Under the pieces are notes generated by a model. That model saw only the letters and a list, made by a program, of their open reading frames with translations. It ran no database searches and was not told the DNA's origin. This document shows, piece by piece, positions 23,201 to 35,639 of a stretch of DNA of 64,000 nucleotides. Origin of the DNA: Acanthornis magna. Its lineage: Eukaryota > Chordata > Aves > Passeriformes > Acanthizidae. A program made the translations under genes and the position numbers. The stretch is from positions 832,938 to 896,937 of the forward strand of contig JAWUZG010000139.1 in assembly GCA_036785705.1 (NCBI GenBank), in the 5' to 3' direction. The first letter of the stretch is position 1. Every line of letters starts with the position of its first letter.

Positions 23201-25105
23201 GTTTTGTTTTTTTTTATCGTAACAGCCTTGGAAAAAAACAGCCTTGTTTTTGCCTGAATGGTAAACATTGCGTGCCAGTGTGCGTGTCCTCTCCGGAATG
23301 TGGCAGAGGGGCTGCTCTCCTGGATTCTGAAGTAGTTTAGAAGCGCAAGGAAGTTCTGCCTGTAAGTAAAATTACTATTGAGAGATGGTAAATCCTGTGG
23401 GGGTCCTTTTCTGAGGTGTTGGGCTTGAGTTCATTTCTATGTGAAGTCTTATTAACTTGAAATATGGTTAGGATTAAATGCTGTTAAGTGTTGTTCCTCT
23501 GCTAGGTGGTTAATTTGAAGGTAGAAATTTAAATGTTGCTCAAATGGACGTACTGTTAAGTGAAGTGCTCTTGAGCCTTTCAAGCGTGTTCATGTAATCC
23601 CGACACTTTCTCTCCTTTGGAGACACTCGCACACATACACAGACACAGACAGACAGACATAGGTAATTTTGGTTTAATTTCATTTTGGATTGATTGGATT
23701 TATTTTGTTTCATTTCCTCGCTGTGCCTTAAGCATGGTGTAGGTAGTAGAGTGGAGCTTGGCAAGGAAGCTTGTCCTGCTGTGGCTTTGCTATGAAATCT
23801 TTCTTTCCCGATAGCTTTCCTATGATTCTTTGAGTGATGTGCGAGTGCCTGTGCCATCACATCTCTTTAGTGAGTGAGTGAAGCTTGGCAAGGAAGCTTG
23901 TCGTGCTGTGGCTTTTCCATGAAATCTTTCTTTCCCGATAGCTTTCCTATGATTCTTGGAGTGATGTAAAAGTGCCTGTGCCATCACATCTCTTTAGCAG
24001 CGTGGAGCCACCTGGGATGTCAGCACCGAGGTGCTGGGAGTGAGTGCCTGTGACACCAGGGCTTCTGGGCAGCGTGCGGACTGCTGGCGTGTTCCTATGG
24101 CTGTCCTGGGACGGCCTGTGAGCTCAGTGTTCTTTTGAAAGCTGGATAGCTCTGGCGTGTCCCCAGGGAGTTCCTGTGCCAAGATGTGACCTGCTGGCTC
24201 TTTGGCAGCCTGGAGATGGCTGGAGTGTGCCCAGGGGGCAAGTGTGAGTGTCAGGGACTTGCCAGCTCTTGAGGAGGATGGAGGGTGCAGGGATGTCCCC
24301 ATGGAGGCCCTGTGAGTGCCTGTGAGCTGGCGGCACCTTAGCAGCGTGAGACTCGTGGGCTGTCAGCCCTGAGAGCCTGTTGAAGGCCGTGATGTGCGTG
24401 CAGAGAGGTTTGTCAAATGGGAGAGTCGTGGCATGTCCCTATGGAGCCGCTGGGGTTGTGTGTGCCCTCAGTGTTCTTGAGGAGCCTCGAGAGCCCTGGG
24501 ATGGCCCCATGGAAGCGCAGGGAGTGCCTGTGCCATAACAGCGGTGCCTGATGAGATCAAAGGGCCCTGGGATGTCAGCTTGGAATGGCTGTGAGTGCCT
24601 GAGAGCACACGTCTGTCCCTCATGGCCGGAGAGGTGTGGCAGGTGCCCATGGTAGGTGTGTGAGTGCAGGTGAGCTCAGGGCTCTGCAGAAGGCTGTAGG
24701 CCTGTGGGCTGTGAGGCTGGAAGGCCTGGGAGTGCTTTGGAGCTGAGTGCTCTGTAGCAGTCGGGAGCCGCCTGGGAGGTTGTAGCAGGATGCTTTGGGC
24801 CGGCTGCTTTGCCTTGGAACGTGGTGCAGGCACTTGGAGCATGTGCTATTTGCAAATGTCTCCAGGTGTCTTTCAGAGGGCCAGCGTGTGTTGTTTTGGC
24901 CTTGAATTCTGCTGAAAGTCCTTCTGGCAAGGAAGCCTGCATGAAGGTGCTGCTAGTGAGGCAAAGATTTGGCAGCTGAGCTGCTGCCGGGAGTTGCAGG
25001 CGTCTGCCTGACAGTCAGTCCCTTGAGAGTGTCAATGTGCAGTCAGTCCCCTTTCCTAGGGGAGGTTTTTCTAGCGTGTTCCTCCTTGGAGTGTGTGAGG
25101 GCTCC
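20269..25105 (+). repeat. Array unit 4, long form (4837 bp)
   Basis: M starts at 22620 and M' at 23994. Diagnostic variants include GACGAAGGCAGCG (about 21512), CCTGCCGCTCCC (about 21902), GCTATGGTAAGG (about 22129) and CCCGTGATTCTCTTGAG (about 22570). A 1-bp deletion near 22336 (GGGCATG for GGGCCATG) is balanced by a 1-bp gain near 22580. Nearly all of these are shared with unit 5. Confidence 0.92.
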
Positions 25106-28100
25106 TGCTGGGGAAGTGGACAGCAAGCAAGGGCACTGTTGGTGGTGAAGGGAGAGAGAGCTGCCCAGGAGTGTTGGTGTGGTGAGTTACATGGAGCTCT
25201 ACTTGGGAATTGGGTTTTTTTGCTTGCTGTAAGATATGACTGCTTTCCTATTGTTTTCATAGAGTGCACTCCATTGTACTCTGTGTAGGCTCCCAGGAGT
25301 AGGTTTAGCTTTTCTATGGAGTGGTCAGTAATTGGGATTGAGTTGTCTGTGTCGAATCATTTGTGTTAGGGAAGAGCTGCTTTTCTAGGAATAGATCAGA
25401 TGGGCCATTTGTAAGTGCTGCGGGACAGAGTTACTTAAAGCACTGGCTTTAAGTGTGAGGCTGGGATTGGATGCAGCCGCCGCCAAGGCTCCTGTGTCTG
25501 AGAAGGAGTTGAGAAAGCCAAGGGCTGCTCTCTGGCCCTCGTGACTCAGTGGCCAGGCTGCTCTGGGAGGCTTTGTGTGAATCTGCCAGCACAGCAGCGA
25601 CAGATGTCCCCGAGGAGCTTGTGTGAGTGCAGGTGAGATCAGAGCTCTTGAGCAGCCTGGAGAGCCTGGGGATGTGGCCACGGAGCCGCCAGGATATCTG
25701 GTGACCTCGGGGTTCCTATGAGCAGAGGGAGCACTAAGATGTGCCCATGGCACCTGTGTAAGTGCCTGTGGCTAAAGGGCTCTTTTGCAGCCTGGAGAGC
25801 CTTGGCATGTGGCCATGAAGCCACAGTGCGTGTCTGTGACATCAGAGCGCTTTGGCAGCATGGAAAGGCCTGGAATGGCTGCAGGGGCCAGAGGTGAGTG
25901 CCTGTGACATCAGAGCTGTCCAGCAGCAGCAGGGAGACGGAGGGAATGTCACAGGCCATGCCCTGTGAGTTGCTGTGACAGCGTGGCTCCTTATCAGCGT
26001 GCAGATTGCCGGGATGTTACCCTGCAGGCCCTGGCATTGCCCTTGTTGTGTGTGTTGTTTAGGAAGATAGAGAGAGCCCTGGCATGTCCCCCTGGAAGGC
26101 CAGGGAGTGGCAGTTGCAAAAGAGCTCCTTAGCACTTAGAGACACGTGGGATGTCCCCATGGAGGCACTGTGAGAGCCCGTGACCTCAGAGGTCTTTGGA
26201 AGCTGAGAGAGCCCCGGGATGCCATGGGATGTGAGCATGGGGAGCCTGTGGGCAGGTGTGATGTCCCTGCTTGTGCTGGTGCATCCCCCCCTGCCCTTTT
26301 TTCAGGCTGCAGCATGATATGAGAAATGCTGCTGAGGCCTTGGCCTTGACGAAGGCAGCGGGGCTGAGGTGCTGTGGAGCTTCTGAGAAACGCTGTGTGC
26401 TGCCAGGAAGTGCTGTGTTCTAAGGTGCTCCTGCTTTTTTTGCCTGTTGAACAGACTTTGAAATTTGGTTTTGCCTGGATGGCATCACATTGGTGTTGTC
26501 CCGTGTTCAGGGAAAGCTGCTGATGAGAAGTGGGGCCATGCTGAAGGCTTGTTGTGACTAAAGGCCATGCCTTGGGGCCCTGTAAGCAGGGGTGCCAAAG
26601 GAGGCCCTGGCAGCTGTGCTGGGCCGCAGCAGCGGTGAGCAGCAAAGTCCCTGTGCGTGGGGCCTCTGCCAGCCGGCAGCTGTCCCGTTTGCTGCACTCG
26701 GGGGATCCGCGAAGGAGCACGGCTCCTGGGCCCCCGATCCTGCCGCTCCCCGAGGCCTCAGGCTTTGGCCGCTGAGAAGATGGCAAGGCACGTGAAAGGA
26801 GTATTTCAGTAGCTTGGAGGGGAATTTTGCATCCTAGAGCCTCTTTGTGTGCTTGTGGGAGTGCAGGTGTGCATGCGCTCTCTGCAATGTGGGAGAGGGG
26901 CTGCTCTGGTGGATTCAGAAGTGCTTTAGGTTTGTCCCTAAGTTAGGTCTCGAAGTTCCTGCAGTGCTATGGTAAGGGCTGTGTGGATCCTTTGCTGAGG
27001 GCTTGGGTTCCAGCTCAGTTCTAAGTGAAGCGTTGTGTAGTTGAAGTCCAGTTCAGTTGAAATGCCCTGAACTGCTGTTCCTGCCCTAAGTTGTTGATTT
27101 GAATTTGAGTTATCAAGTGAAATGTTGCTCAAGCTGAAGTGCTCTTAAGGGAAGTGCTCTTGAGCCTTTGGGCCATGTTCTTCTTATCCTGACCCTTTCT
27201 CTTCTTTAGAGACACAGCCTCACACACACGGACAGACAGACAGAGATAATTTGGGTTTGATTTCATTTTGGATTGATTGACTCTGGATTTTTGTTTGTTG
27301 CTTTTCCTCACTGTGCTTTGAGCATGGTATAAGTAGTAGAGTGAAGCTTGGCAAGGAAGCTTGTCCTGCTGTGGCTTTGCTATGAAATCTTTCTTTCCTA
27401 ATAGCTTTCCCGTGATTCTCTTGAGTGATGTGCAAGTGCCTGTGCCATCACATCTCTTTAGCAGCGTGGAGCCGCCTGGGATGTCAGCACCGAGGTGCTG
27501 GGAGTGAGTGCTTGTGACACCAGGGCTTCTGGGCAGCGTGTGGACTCCTGGCGTGTGCCTATGGCTGTCCTGGGACAGCCTGTGAGCTCAGTGCTCTTTT
27601 GAAAGCTGGATATCTCTGGCGTGTCCCCAGGGAGTTCCTGTGCCAAGATGTGACCTGCTGGCTCTTTGGCAGCCTGGAGATGGCTGGAGTGTGCCCAGGG
27701 GGCAAGTGTGAGTGTCAGGGACTTGCCAGCTCTTGAGGAGGATGGAGAGTGCAGAGATGTCCCCATGGAGCCCCTGTGAGTGCCTGTGAGCTCAGAAGTC
27801 TATGGAGGCTTAAGACAGCTGTGATGAAATGGGATGTCAGCAGGGGGGCATGTAATGAAATTTGATCTCCCAGCTTGTGGTGGTGCATTCCTGTCTCCTC
27901 CCCTTTTTGAGCCCCACCATGATCTGAGAAATGCTCCTTAGGCATCGGCCTTGAGGAACTGCAGCTTGGCTGAGCAGCTCTTGAGCTTATGAGAAACACT
28001 GTGTGCTCCCAGGAAGTGCTGCTGTCTAACGTGGTCCTGTTTTGTTTTTTTTTATCGTAACAGCCTTGGAAAAAAACAGCCTTGTTTTTGCCTGAATGGT

Positions 28101-29930
28101 AAACATTGCGTGCCAGTGTGCGTGTCCTCTCCGGAATGTGGCAGAGGGGCTGCTCTCCTGGATTCTGAAGTAGTTTAGAAGCGCAAGGAAGTTCTGCCTG
28201 TAAGTAAAATTACTATTGAGAGATGGTAAATCCTGTGGGGGTCCTTTTCTGAGGTGTTGGGCTTGAGTTCATTTCTATGTGAAGTCTTATTAACTTGAAA
28301 TATGGTTAGGATTAAATGCTGTTAAGTGTTGTTCCTCTGCTAGGTGGTTAATTTGAAGGTAGAAATTTAAATGTTGCTCAAATGGACGTACTGTTAAGTG
28401 AAGTGCTCTTGAGCCTTTCAAGCGTGTTCATGTAATCCCGACACTTTCTCTCCTTTGGAGACACTCGCACACATACACAGACACAGACAGACAGACATAG
28501 GTAATTTTGGTTTAATTTCATTTTGGATTGATTGGATTTATTTTGTTTCATTTCCTCGCTGTGCCTTAAGCATGGTGTAGGTAGTAGAGTGGAGCTTGGC
28601 AAGGAAGCTTGTCCTGCTGTGGCTTTGCTATGAAATCTTTCTTTCCCGATAGCTTTCCTATGATTCTTTGAGTGATGTGCGAGTGCCTGTGCCATCACAT
28701 CTCTTTAGTGAGTGAGTGAAGCTTGGCAAGGAAGCTTGTCGTGCTGTGGCTTTTCCATGAAATCTTTCTTTCCCGATAGCTTTCCTATGATTCTTGGAGT
28801 GATGTAAAAGTGCCTGTGCCATCACATCTCTTTAGCAGCGTGGAGCCACCTGGGATGTCAGCACCGAGGTGCTGGGAGTGAGTGCCTGTGACACCAGGGC
28901 TTCTGGGCAGCGTGCGGACTGCTGGCGTGTTCCTATGGCTGTCCTGGGACGGCCTGTGAGCTCAGTGTTCTTTTGAAAGCTGGATAGCTGTGGCGTGTCC
29001 CCAGGGAGTTCCTGTGCCAAGATGTGACCTGCTGGCTCTTTGGCAGCCTGGAGATGGCTGGAGTGTGCCCAGGGGGCAAGTGTGAGTGTCAGGGACTTGC
29101 CAGCTCTTGAGGAGGATGGAGGGTGCAGGGATGTCCCCATGGAGGCCCTGTGAGTGCCTGTGAGCTGGCGGCACCTTAGCAGCGTGAGACTCGTGGGCTG
29201 TCAGCCCTGAGAGCCTGTTGAAGGCCGTGATGTGCGTGCAGAGAGGTTTGTCAAATGGGAGAGTCGTGGCATGTCCCTATGGAGCCGCTGGGGTTGTGTG
29301 TGCCCTCAGTGTTCTTGAGGAGCCTCGAGAGCCCTGGGATGGCCCCATGGAAGTGCAGGGAGTGCCTGTGCCATAGCAGCGGTGCCTGATGAGATCAAAG
29401 GGCCCTGGGATGTCAGCTTGGAATGGCTGTGAGTGCCTGAGAGCACACGTCTGTCTCTCATGGCCGGAGAGCTGTGGCAGGTGCCCATGGTAGGTGTGTG
29501 AGTGCAGGTGAGCTCAGGGCTCTGCAGAAGGCTGTAGGCCTGTGGGCTGTGAGGCTGGAAGGCCTGGGAGTGCTTTGGAGCTGAGTGCTCTGTAGCAGTC
29601 GGGAGCCGCCTGGGAGGTTGTAGCAGGATGCTTTGGGCCGGCTGCTTTGCCTTGGAACGTGGTGCAGGCACTTGGAGCATGTGCTATTTGCAAATGTCTC
29701 CAGGTGTCTTTCAGAGGGCCAGCGTGTGTTGTTTTGGCCTTGAATTCTGCTGAAAGTCCTTCTGGCAAGGAAGCCTGCTAGTGAGGCAAAGATTTGGCAG
29801 CTGAGCTGCTGCCGGGAGTTGCAGGCGTCTGCCTGACAGTCAGTCCCTTGAGAGTGTCAATGTGCAGTCAGTCCCCTTTCCTAGGGGAGGTTTTTCTAGC
29901 GTGTTCCTCCTTGGAGTGTGTGAGGGCTCC
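25106..29930 (+). repeat. Array unit 5, long form (4825 bp)
   Basis: Closest sibling of unit 4. It carries the same variant set but not the 1-bp deletion, and it has a 13-bp deletion near 29776 (between AAGCCTGC and TAGTGAGG). M starts at 27458 and M' at 28832. Confidence 0.92.
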
Positions 29931-32900
29931 TGCTGGGGAAGTGGACAGCAAGCAAGGGCACTGTTGGTGGTGAAGGGAGAGAGAGCTGCCCAGGAGTGTT
30001 GGTGTGGTGAGTTACATGGAGCTCTACTTGGGAATTGGGTTTTTTTGCTTGCTGTAAGATATGACTGCTTTCCTATTGTTTTCATAGAATGCACTCCATT
30101 GTACTCTGTGTAGGCTCCCAGGAGTAGGTTTAGCTTTTCTATGGAGTGGTCAGTAATTGGGATTGAGTTGTCTGTGTCGAATCATTTGTGTTAGGGAAGA
30201 CCTGCTTTTCTAGGAATAGATCAGATGGGCCATTTGTAAGTGCTGCGGGACAGAGTTACTTAAAGCACTGGCTTTAAGTGTGAGGCTGGGATTGGATGCA
30301 GCCGCCGCCAAGGCTCCTGTGTCTGAGAAGGAGTTGAGAAAGCCAAGGGCTGCTCTCTGGCCCTCGTGACTCAGTGGCCAGGCTGCTCTGGGAGGCTTTG
30401 TGTGAATCTGCCAGCACAGCAGCGACAGATGTCCCCGAGGAGCTTGTGTGAGTGCAGGTGAGATCAGAGCTCTTGAGCAGCCTGGAGAGCCTGGGGATGT
30501 GGCCACGGAGCCGCCAGGATATCTGGTGACCTCGGGGTTCCTATGAGCAGAGGGAGCACTAAGATGTGCCCATGGCACCTGTGTAAGTGCCTGTGGCTAA
30601 AGGGCTCTTTTGCAGCCTGGAGAGCCTTGGCATGTGGCCATGAAGCCACAGTGCGTGTCTGTGACATCAGAGCGCTTTGGCAGCATGGAAAGGCCTGGAA
30701 TGGCTGCAGGGGCCAGAGATGAGTGCCTGTGACATCAGAGCTGTCCAGCAGCAGCAGGGAGACGGAGGGAATGTCACAGGCCATGCCCTGTGAGTTGCTG
30801 TGACAGCGTGGCTCCTTAGCAGTGTGCAGATTGCCGGGATGTTACCCTGCAGGCCCTGGCATTGCCCTTGTTGTGTGTGTTGTTTAGGAAGATAGAGAGA
30901 GCCCTGGCATGTCCCCCTGGAAGGCCAGGGAGTGGCAGTTGCAAAAGAGCTCCTTAGCACTTAGAGACACGTGGGATGTCCCCATGGAGGCACTGTGAGA
31001 GCCCGTGACCTCAGAGGTCTTTGGAAGCTGAGAGAGCCCCAGGATGCCATGGGATGTGAGCATGGGGAGCCTGTGGGCAGGTGTGATGTCCCTGCTTGTG
31101 CTGGTGCATTCCCCCCTGCCCTTTTTTCAGGCTGCAGCATGATATGAGAAATGCTGCTGAGGCCTTGGCCTTGACGAAGGCAGCGGGGCTGAGGTGCTGT
31201 GGAGCTTCTGAGAAACACTGTGTGCTGCCAGGAAGTGCTGTGTTCTAAGGTGCTCCTGCTTTTTTTGCCTGTTGAACAGACTTTGAAATTTGGTTTTGCC
31301 TGGATGGCATCACATTGGTGTTGTCCTGTGTTCAGGGAAAGCTGCCGATGAGAAGTGGGGCCATGCTGAAGGCTTGTTGTGACTAAAGGCCATGCCTTGG
31401 GGCCCTGTAAGCAGGGGTGCCAAAGGAGGCCCTGGCAGCTGTGCTGGGCCGCAGCAGCGGTGAGCAGCAAAGTCCCTGTGCGTGGGGCCTCTGCCAGCCG
31501 GCAGCTGTCCCGTTTGCTGCACTCGGGGGATCCGCGAAGGAGCACGGCTCCTGGGCCCCCGATCCTGCTGCTCCCCGAGGCCTCAGGCTTTGGCCGCTGA
31601 GAAGATGGCAAGGCACGTGAAAGGAGTATTTCAGTAGCTTGGAGGGGAATTTTGCCTCGTAGAGCCTCTTTGTGTGCTTGTGGGAGTGCAGGTGTGCATG
31701 CGCTCTCTGCAATGTGGGAGAGGGGCTGCTCTGGTGGATTCAGAAGTGCTTTAGGTTTGTCCCTAAGTTAGGTCTCGAAGTTCCTGCAGTGCTAATGTAA
31801 GGGCTGTGTGGATCCTTTGCTGAGGTCTTGGGTTCCAGCTCAGTTCTAAGTGAAGCGTTGTGTAGTTGAAGTCCAGTTCAGTTGAAATGCTCTTAACTGC
31901 TGTTCCTGCCCTAAGCTGTTCATTTGAATTTGAGTTATCAAGTGAAGTGTTGCTCAAGCTGAAGTGCTCTTAAGGGAAGTGCTCTTGAGCCTTTGGGCCA
32001 TGTTCTTCTTATCCTGACCCTTTCTCTTCTTTAGAGACACAGCCTCACGCACACGGACAGACAGACAGAGATAATTTGGGTTTGATTTCATTTTGGATTG
32101 ATTGACTCTGGATTTTTGTTTGTTGCTTTTCCTCACTGTGCTTTAAGCATGGTATAAGTAGTAGAGTGAAGCTTAGCAAGGAAGCTTGTCCTGCTGTGGC
32201 TTTTCCATGAAATCTTTCTTTCCCGATAGCTTTCCTATGATTCTTGGAGTGATGTAAAAGTGCCTGTGCCATCACATCTCTTTAGCAGCGTGGAGCCGCC
32301 TGGGATGTCAGCACCGAGGTGCTGGGAGTGAGTGCCTGTGACACCAGGGCTTCTGGGCAGCGTGTGGACTCCTGGCATGTGCCTATGGCTGTCCTGGGAC
32401 AGCCTGTGAGCTCAGTGTTCTTTTGAAAGCTGGATATCTCTGGCGTGTCCCCAGGGAGTTCCTGTGCCGAGATGTGACCTCCTGACTCTTTGGCAGCCTG
32501 GAGATGGCTGGAGTGTGCCCAGGGGGCAAGTGTGAGTGTCAGGGACTTGCCAGCTCTTGAGGAGGATGGAGGGTGCAGGGATGTCCCCATGGAGGCCCTG
32601 TGAGTGGCCGTGAGCTGGCGGCACCTTAGCAGCGTGAGACTCGTGGGCTGTCAGCCCTGAGAGCCTGTTGAAGGCCGTGATGTGCGTGCAGAGAGGTTTG
32701 TCAAATGAGAGAGTCGTGGCATGTCCCTATGGAGCCGCTGGGGTTGTGTGTGCCCTCAGTGTTCTTGAGGAGCCTCGAGAGCCCTGGGACGGCCCCGTGG
32801 AAGCGCAGGGAGTGCCTGTGACATAGCAGCGGTGCCTGATGAGATCAGAGGGCCCTGGGATGTCAGCTTGGAATGGCTGTGAGTGCCTGAGAGCACACGT

Positions 32901-33393
32901 CTGTCTCTCATGGCTGGAGAGGTGTGGCAGGTGCCCATGGTAGGTGTGTGAGTGCAGGTGAGCTCAGGGCTCTGCAGAAGGCTGTAGGCCTGTGGGCTGT
33001 GATGCTGGAAGGCCTGGGAGTGCTTTGGAGCTGAGTGCTCTGTAGCAGTCGGGAGCCGCCTGGGAGGTTGTAGCAGGATGCTTTGGGCCGGCTGCTTTGC
33101 CTTGGAACGTGGTGCAGGCACTTGGAGCATGTGCTATTTGCAAATGTCTCCAGGTGTCTTTCAGAGGGCCAGCGTGTGTTGTTTTGGCCTTGAATTCTGC
33201 TGAAAGTCCTTCTGGCAAGGAAGCCTGCATGAAGGTGCTGCTAGTGAGGCAAAGATTTGGCAGCTGAGCTGCTGCCGGGAGTTGCCGGCGTCTGCCTGAC
33301 AGTCAGTCCCTTGAGAGTGTCAATGTGCAGTCAGTCCCCTTTCCTAGGGGAGGTTTTTCTAGCGTGTTCCTCCTTGGAGTGTGTGAGGGCTCC
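29931..33393 (+). repeat. Array unit 6, short form (3463 bp)
   Basis: Second short unit, with a single M-type block from 32282. Over the M region it carries the same variants as M' of unit 1 (for example TGCCGAGATG), so its M block is of M' type. It has the same length and junction position as unit 2. Confidence 0.92.
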
Positions 33394-33931
33394 TGCTGGG
33401 GAAGTGGACAGCAAGCAAGGGCACTGTTGGTGGTGAAGGGAGAGAGAGCTGCCCAGGAGTGTTGGTGTGGTGAGTTACATGGAGCTCTACTTGGGAATTG
33501 GGTTTTTTTGCTTGCTGTAAGATATGACTGCTTTCCTATTGTTTTCATAGAGTGCACTCCATTGTACTCTGTGTAGGCTCCCAGGAGTAGGTTTAGCTTT
33601 TCTATGGAGTGGTCAGTAATTGGGATTGAGTTGTCTGTGTCGAATCATTTGTGTTAGGGAAGAGCTGCTTTTCTAGGAATAGATCAGATGGGCCATTTGT
33701 AAGTGCTGCGGGACAGAGTTACTTAAAGCACTGGCTTTAAGTGTGAGGCTGGGATTGGATGCAGCCGCCGCCAAGGCTCCTGTGTCTGAGAAGGAGTTGA
33801 GAAAGCCAAGGGCTGCTCTCTGGCCCTCGTGACTCAGTGGCCAGGCTGCTCTGGGAGGCTTTGTGTGAATCTGCCAGCACAGCAGCGACAGATGTCCCCG
33901 AGGAGCTTGTGTGAGTGCAGGTGAGATCAGA
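33394..33931 (+). repeat. Array unit 7, partial (538 bp)
   Basis: Only the leader and the first monomer are present. Similarity stops after GGTGAGATCAGA at 33931, where ATATAAAATC replaces the GCTCTTGAGC of full units. Confidence 0.93.
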
Positions 33932-35027
33932 TATAAAATCACATAAAAATTCATCTACTTTAATTAATTTTTCAGGATACAAATGAAATTGCTTTTGTTA
34001 TGGTGCGTCTTCGTTATAATCAACTTCTTGAGAGAAGCATTTTGGGTTCTGCTGTTGTGTAAGCTTGGTTTTCCTTTGTGGGTAATAAAGATAACCTTTT
34101 GAATAAAGCTTTGAGTTTCACAGTTAAAATTGACTGCTGTTAGAGGTTTATATTTAGGCAGTAATTAACTATTCTTGTTTAATATAAACAAGTTACAGTA
34201 ACGATTTACAAAAGTGTAGAAGCATTTTCATACTACGATATTGCCATTGTTATGCTATTAAGGAGATAATTTAGTTATACAACTGTAGTAATACTTGCAG
34301 TATTGAGAAAGTTAGACTTTATCTTTCAGTCCTATTGAGAACCTAGCTGGATTTCCTATGACGTGTTTGTATATGTGTATATTGCAGTATATAATATAAT
34401 ACAATACTTGTTTATACACTGTAAGCTGTTTCAAAAGATGGAGTTTTTTAGCTTTAGAACATTATTTGGGGAATTTATTTTCCCCTCAGCTTTCTGGTCA
34501 GATATTGTTGTACCTAACCAGTAGTCTTAAGTGCCCATGGTAACTTAGTGTGGCTCTTCTGCCACAGAAGGTGAGATTTTACACAATCTCCCTTAGTGCC
34601 CACTTGGATCCTTTGTAGAAGCTGTGCAGTTGCCTCTGGCATTTGGTCTCTTCAGGTCATTTGTGTGTGGTAGTTACTCATTTACTTAGGCACAAACAAA
34701 ATTATTCCAATAATTGCTGTTTCAGAGAAGTTTCTAGCTAGTGGGCTTTTAGATTTGTAGTTAAGCTGATGCTTTTTTCTTTTTCGTAGACAAGTCCATG
34801 TTTTGAAGTTTAACAGATGTGCCTTTTAAAGCTGACTGCCATATTTTCTGCCTTTGGCTAGGCCAAGCAGCTGATCAGCAGTATTAGACACTGTATTAGC
34901 TGAAAAGAAGCATGAGGAACTAGAGATGTTTGATTTCAAAACTCTCTCAAGATGATCGTGTACAGCCATGTATTTAATTTCTTTCTATTAAGCCATCCCC
35001 ATTGCTAAATTCTATTTTTTTTTCAAG
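33932..35027. other. Right flank of the array, no gene assigned
   Basis: AT-rich sequence begins abruptly. A TTTTTCAG acceptor-like site at about 33967-33974 is followed by about 80 open bases and a GTGTAAGC donor-like site near 34058. Two frames are open across it, so it remains an unassigned exon-like patch. The rest shows no recognisable gene. Confidence 0.35.
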
Positions 35028-35173
35028 CCAATCCACCCCTCCACCTAATGGACCTTTACTGGATGATACTGACCCAGACTGTGGACTCCATCACTACAGC
35101 CTGCACCTGGATCTGCATGGCAGAAGCTGCAGGTACCTGTGTGGAACATTCAATGGCCACTTCTGCAGAAAAG
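35028..35173 (+). other. Candidate internal exon, product unknown
   Basis: A T-rich tract ending in TTTTTTTTCAAG is followed by a GC-richer patch of about 146 bp that ends at AAAAG|GTAAAG, a good donor. Two of three frames are open. One reads DLYWMILTQTVDSITTACTW and has protein-like helical character; the other is rich in Pro, His and Cys. I do not recognise either. AAG is a weak acceptor, and no connected exons were identified. Confidence 0.25.
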
Positions 35174-35639
35174 GTAAAGTTGATGGAACAATAATGTCTG
35201 CTTTAGAAATGATCCCTGCTGCCGTGTCTTCTTATATCCAGTGTCACTGTTTTAAGGGGAGAAACTGAATTGGAATTTTAAGAGTAAGTGATCTCTCTGT
35301 TTGTTGTGTGGCTTCTTTATATCTGCATGGCAATTTGTGTGGTGTGCTCAGCCTGCTCTGTCACATTGACAGTGTCAGGCCTGGGACACAAATTTTGCAA
35401 ATTGTCAGGGTCTTTTCTTTTGCTTCACTGCAGCATTAATAATGCAGTGGCACAGGTTTTGGTGCAGGTTGATGTTTCTTCCACTTGTATTTTATAAAGG
35501 AGAGACAATTTGTCCTCATACGTTTTGGAGGCTTGTTTCGGTAGAATTCTCCTCGAGTATACTTTGGGTGCACTGACAGATTAAATATATAAATATATTT
35601 GTAGAAGTTACTGTGAACTTTAAGAACTTTAAGATGGAT

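Larger units (their letters stand above)
7132..33931 (+). repeat. 26.8-kb higher-order tandem array (macrosatellite)
   Basis: Six complete units and one partial unit follow head to tail. Boundaries set at the same base (TGCTGGGGAAG) fall at 7132, 11969, 15432, 20269, 25106, 29931 and 33394. Unit lengths are 4837, 3463, 4837, 4837, 4825, 3463 and 538 bp. Copies differ only by scattered substitutions and a few indels. The array is GC-richer than its flanks, and its + strand is rich in G and T. It ends inside a unit at 33931, where AT-rich unrelated sequence begins. Open frames of 60-216 codons recur in every unit on both strands, but they overlap one another and are broken in some copies. The 216-codon minus-strand frame, intact in five units, is broken in unit 3 by CTAAGG in place of CTAAAGG-type sequence near 16885. 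This argues against coding. The family was not recognised; it is not one of the short avian W satellites I know of. Confidence 0.95.

Noticed and set aside
7132..33931. CRISPR array or integron-like repeats
   Set aside because: Units are kilobases long with no short unique spacers, and the context is eukaryotic.
33975..34060. Exon-like patch after the array
   Set aside because: Two frames are open and no neighbour exon or family match was found; kept only as a note in the flank entry.
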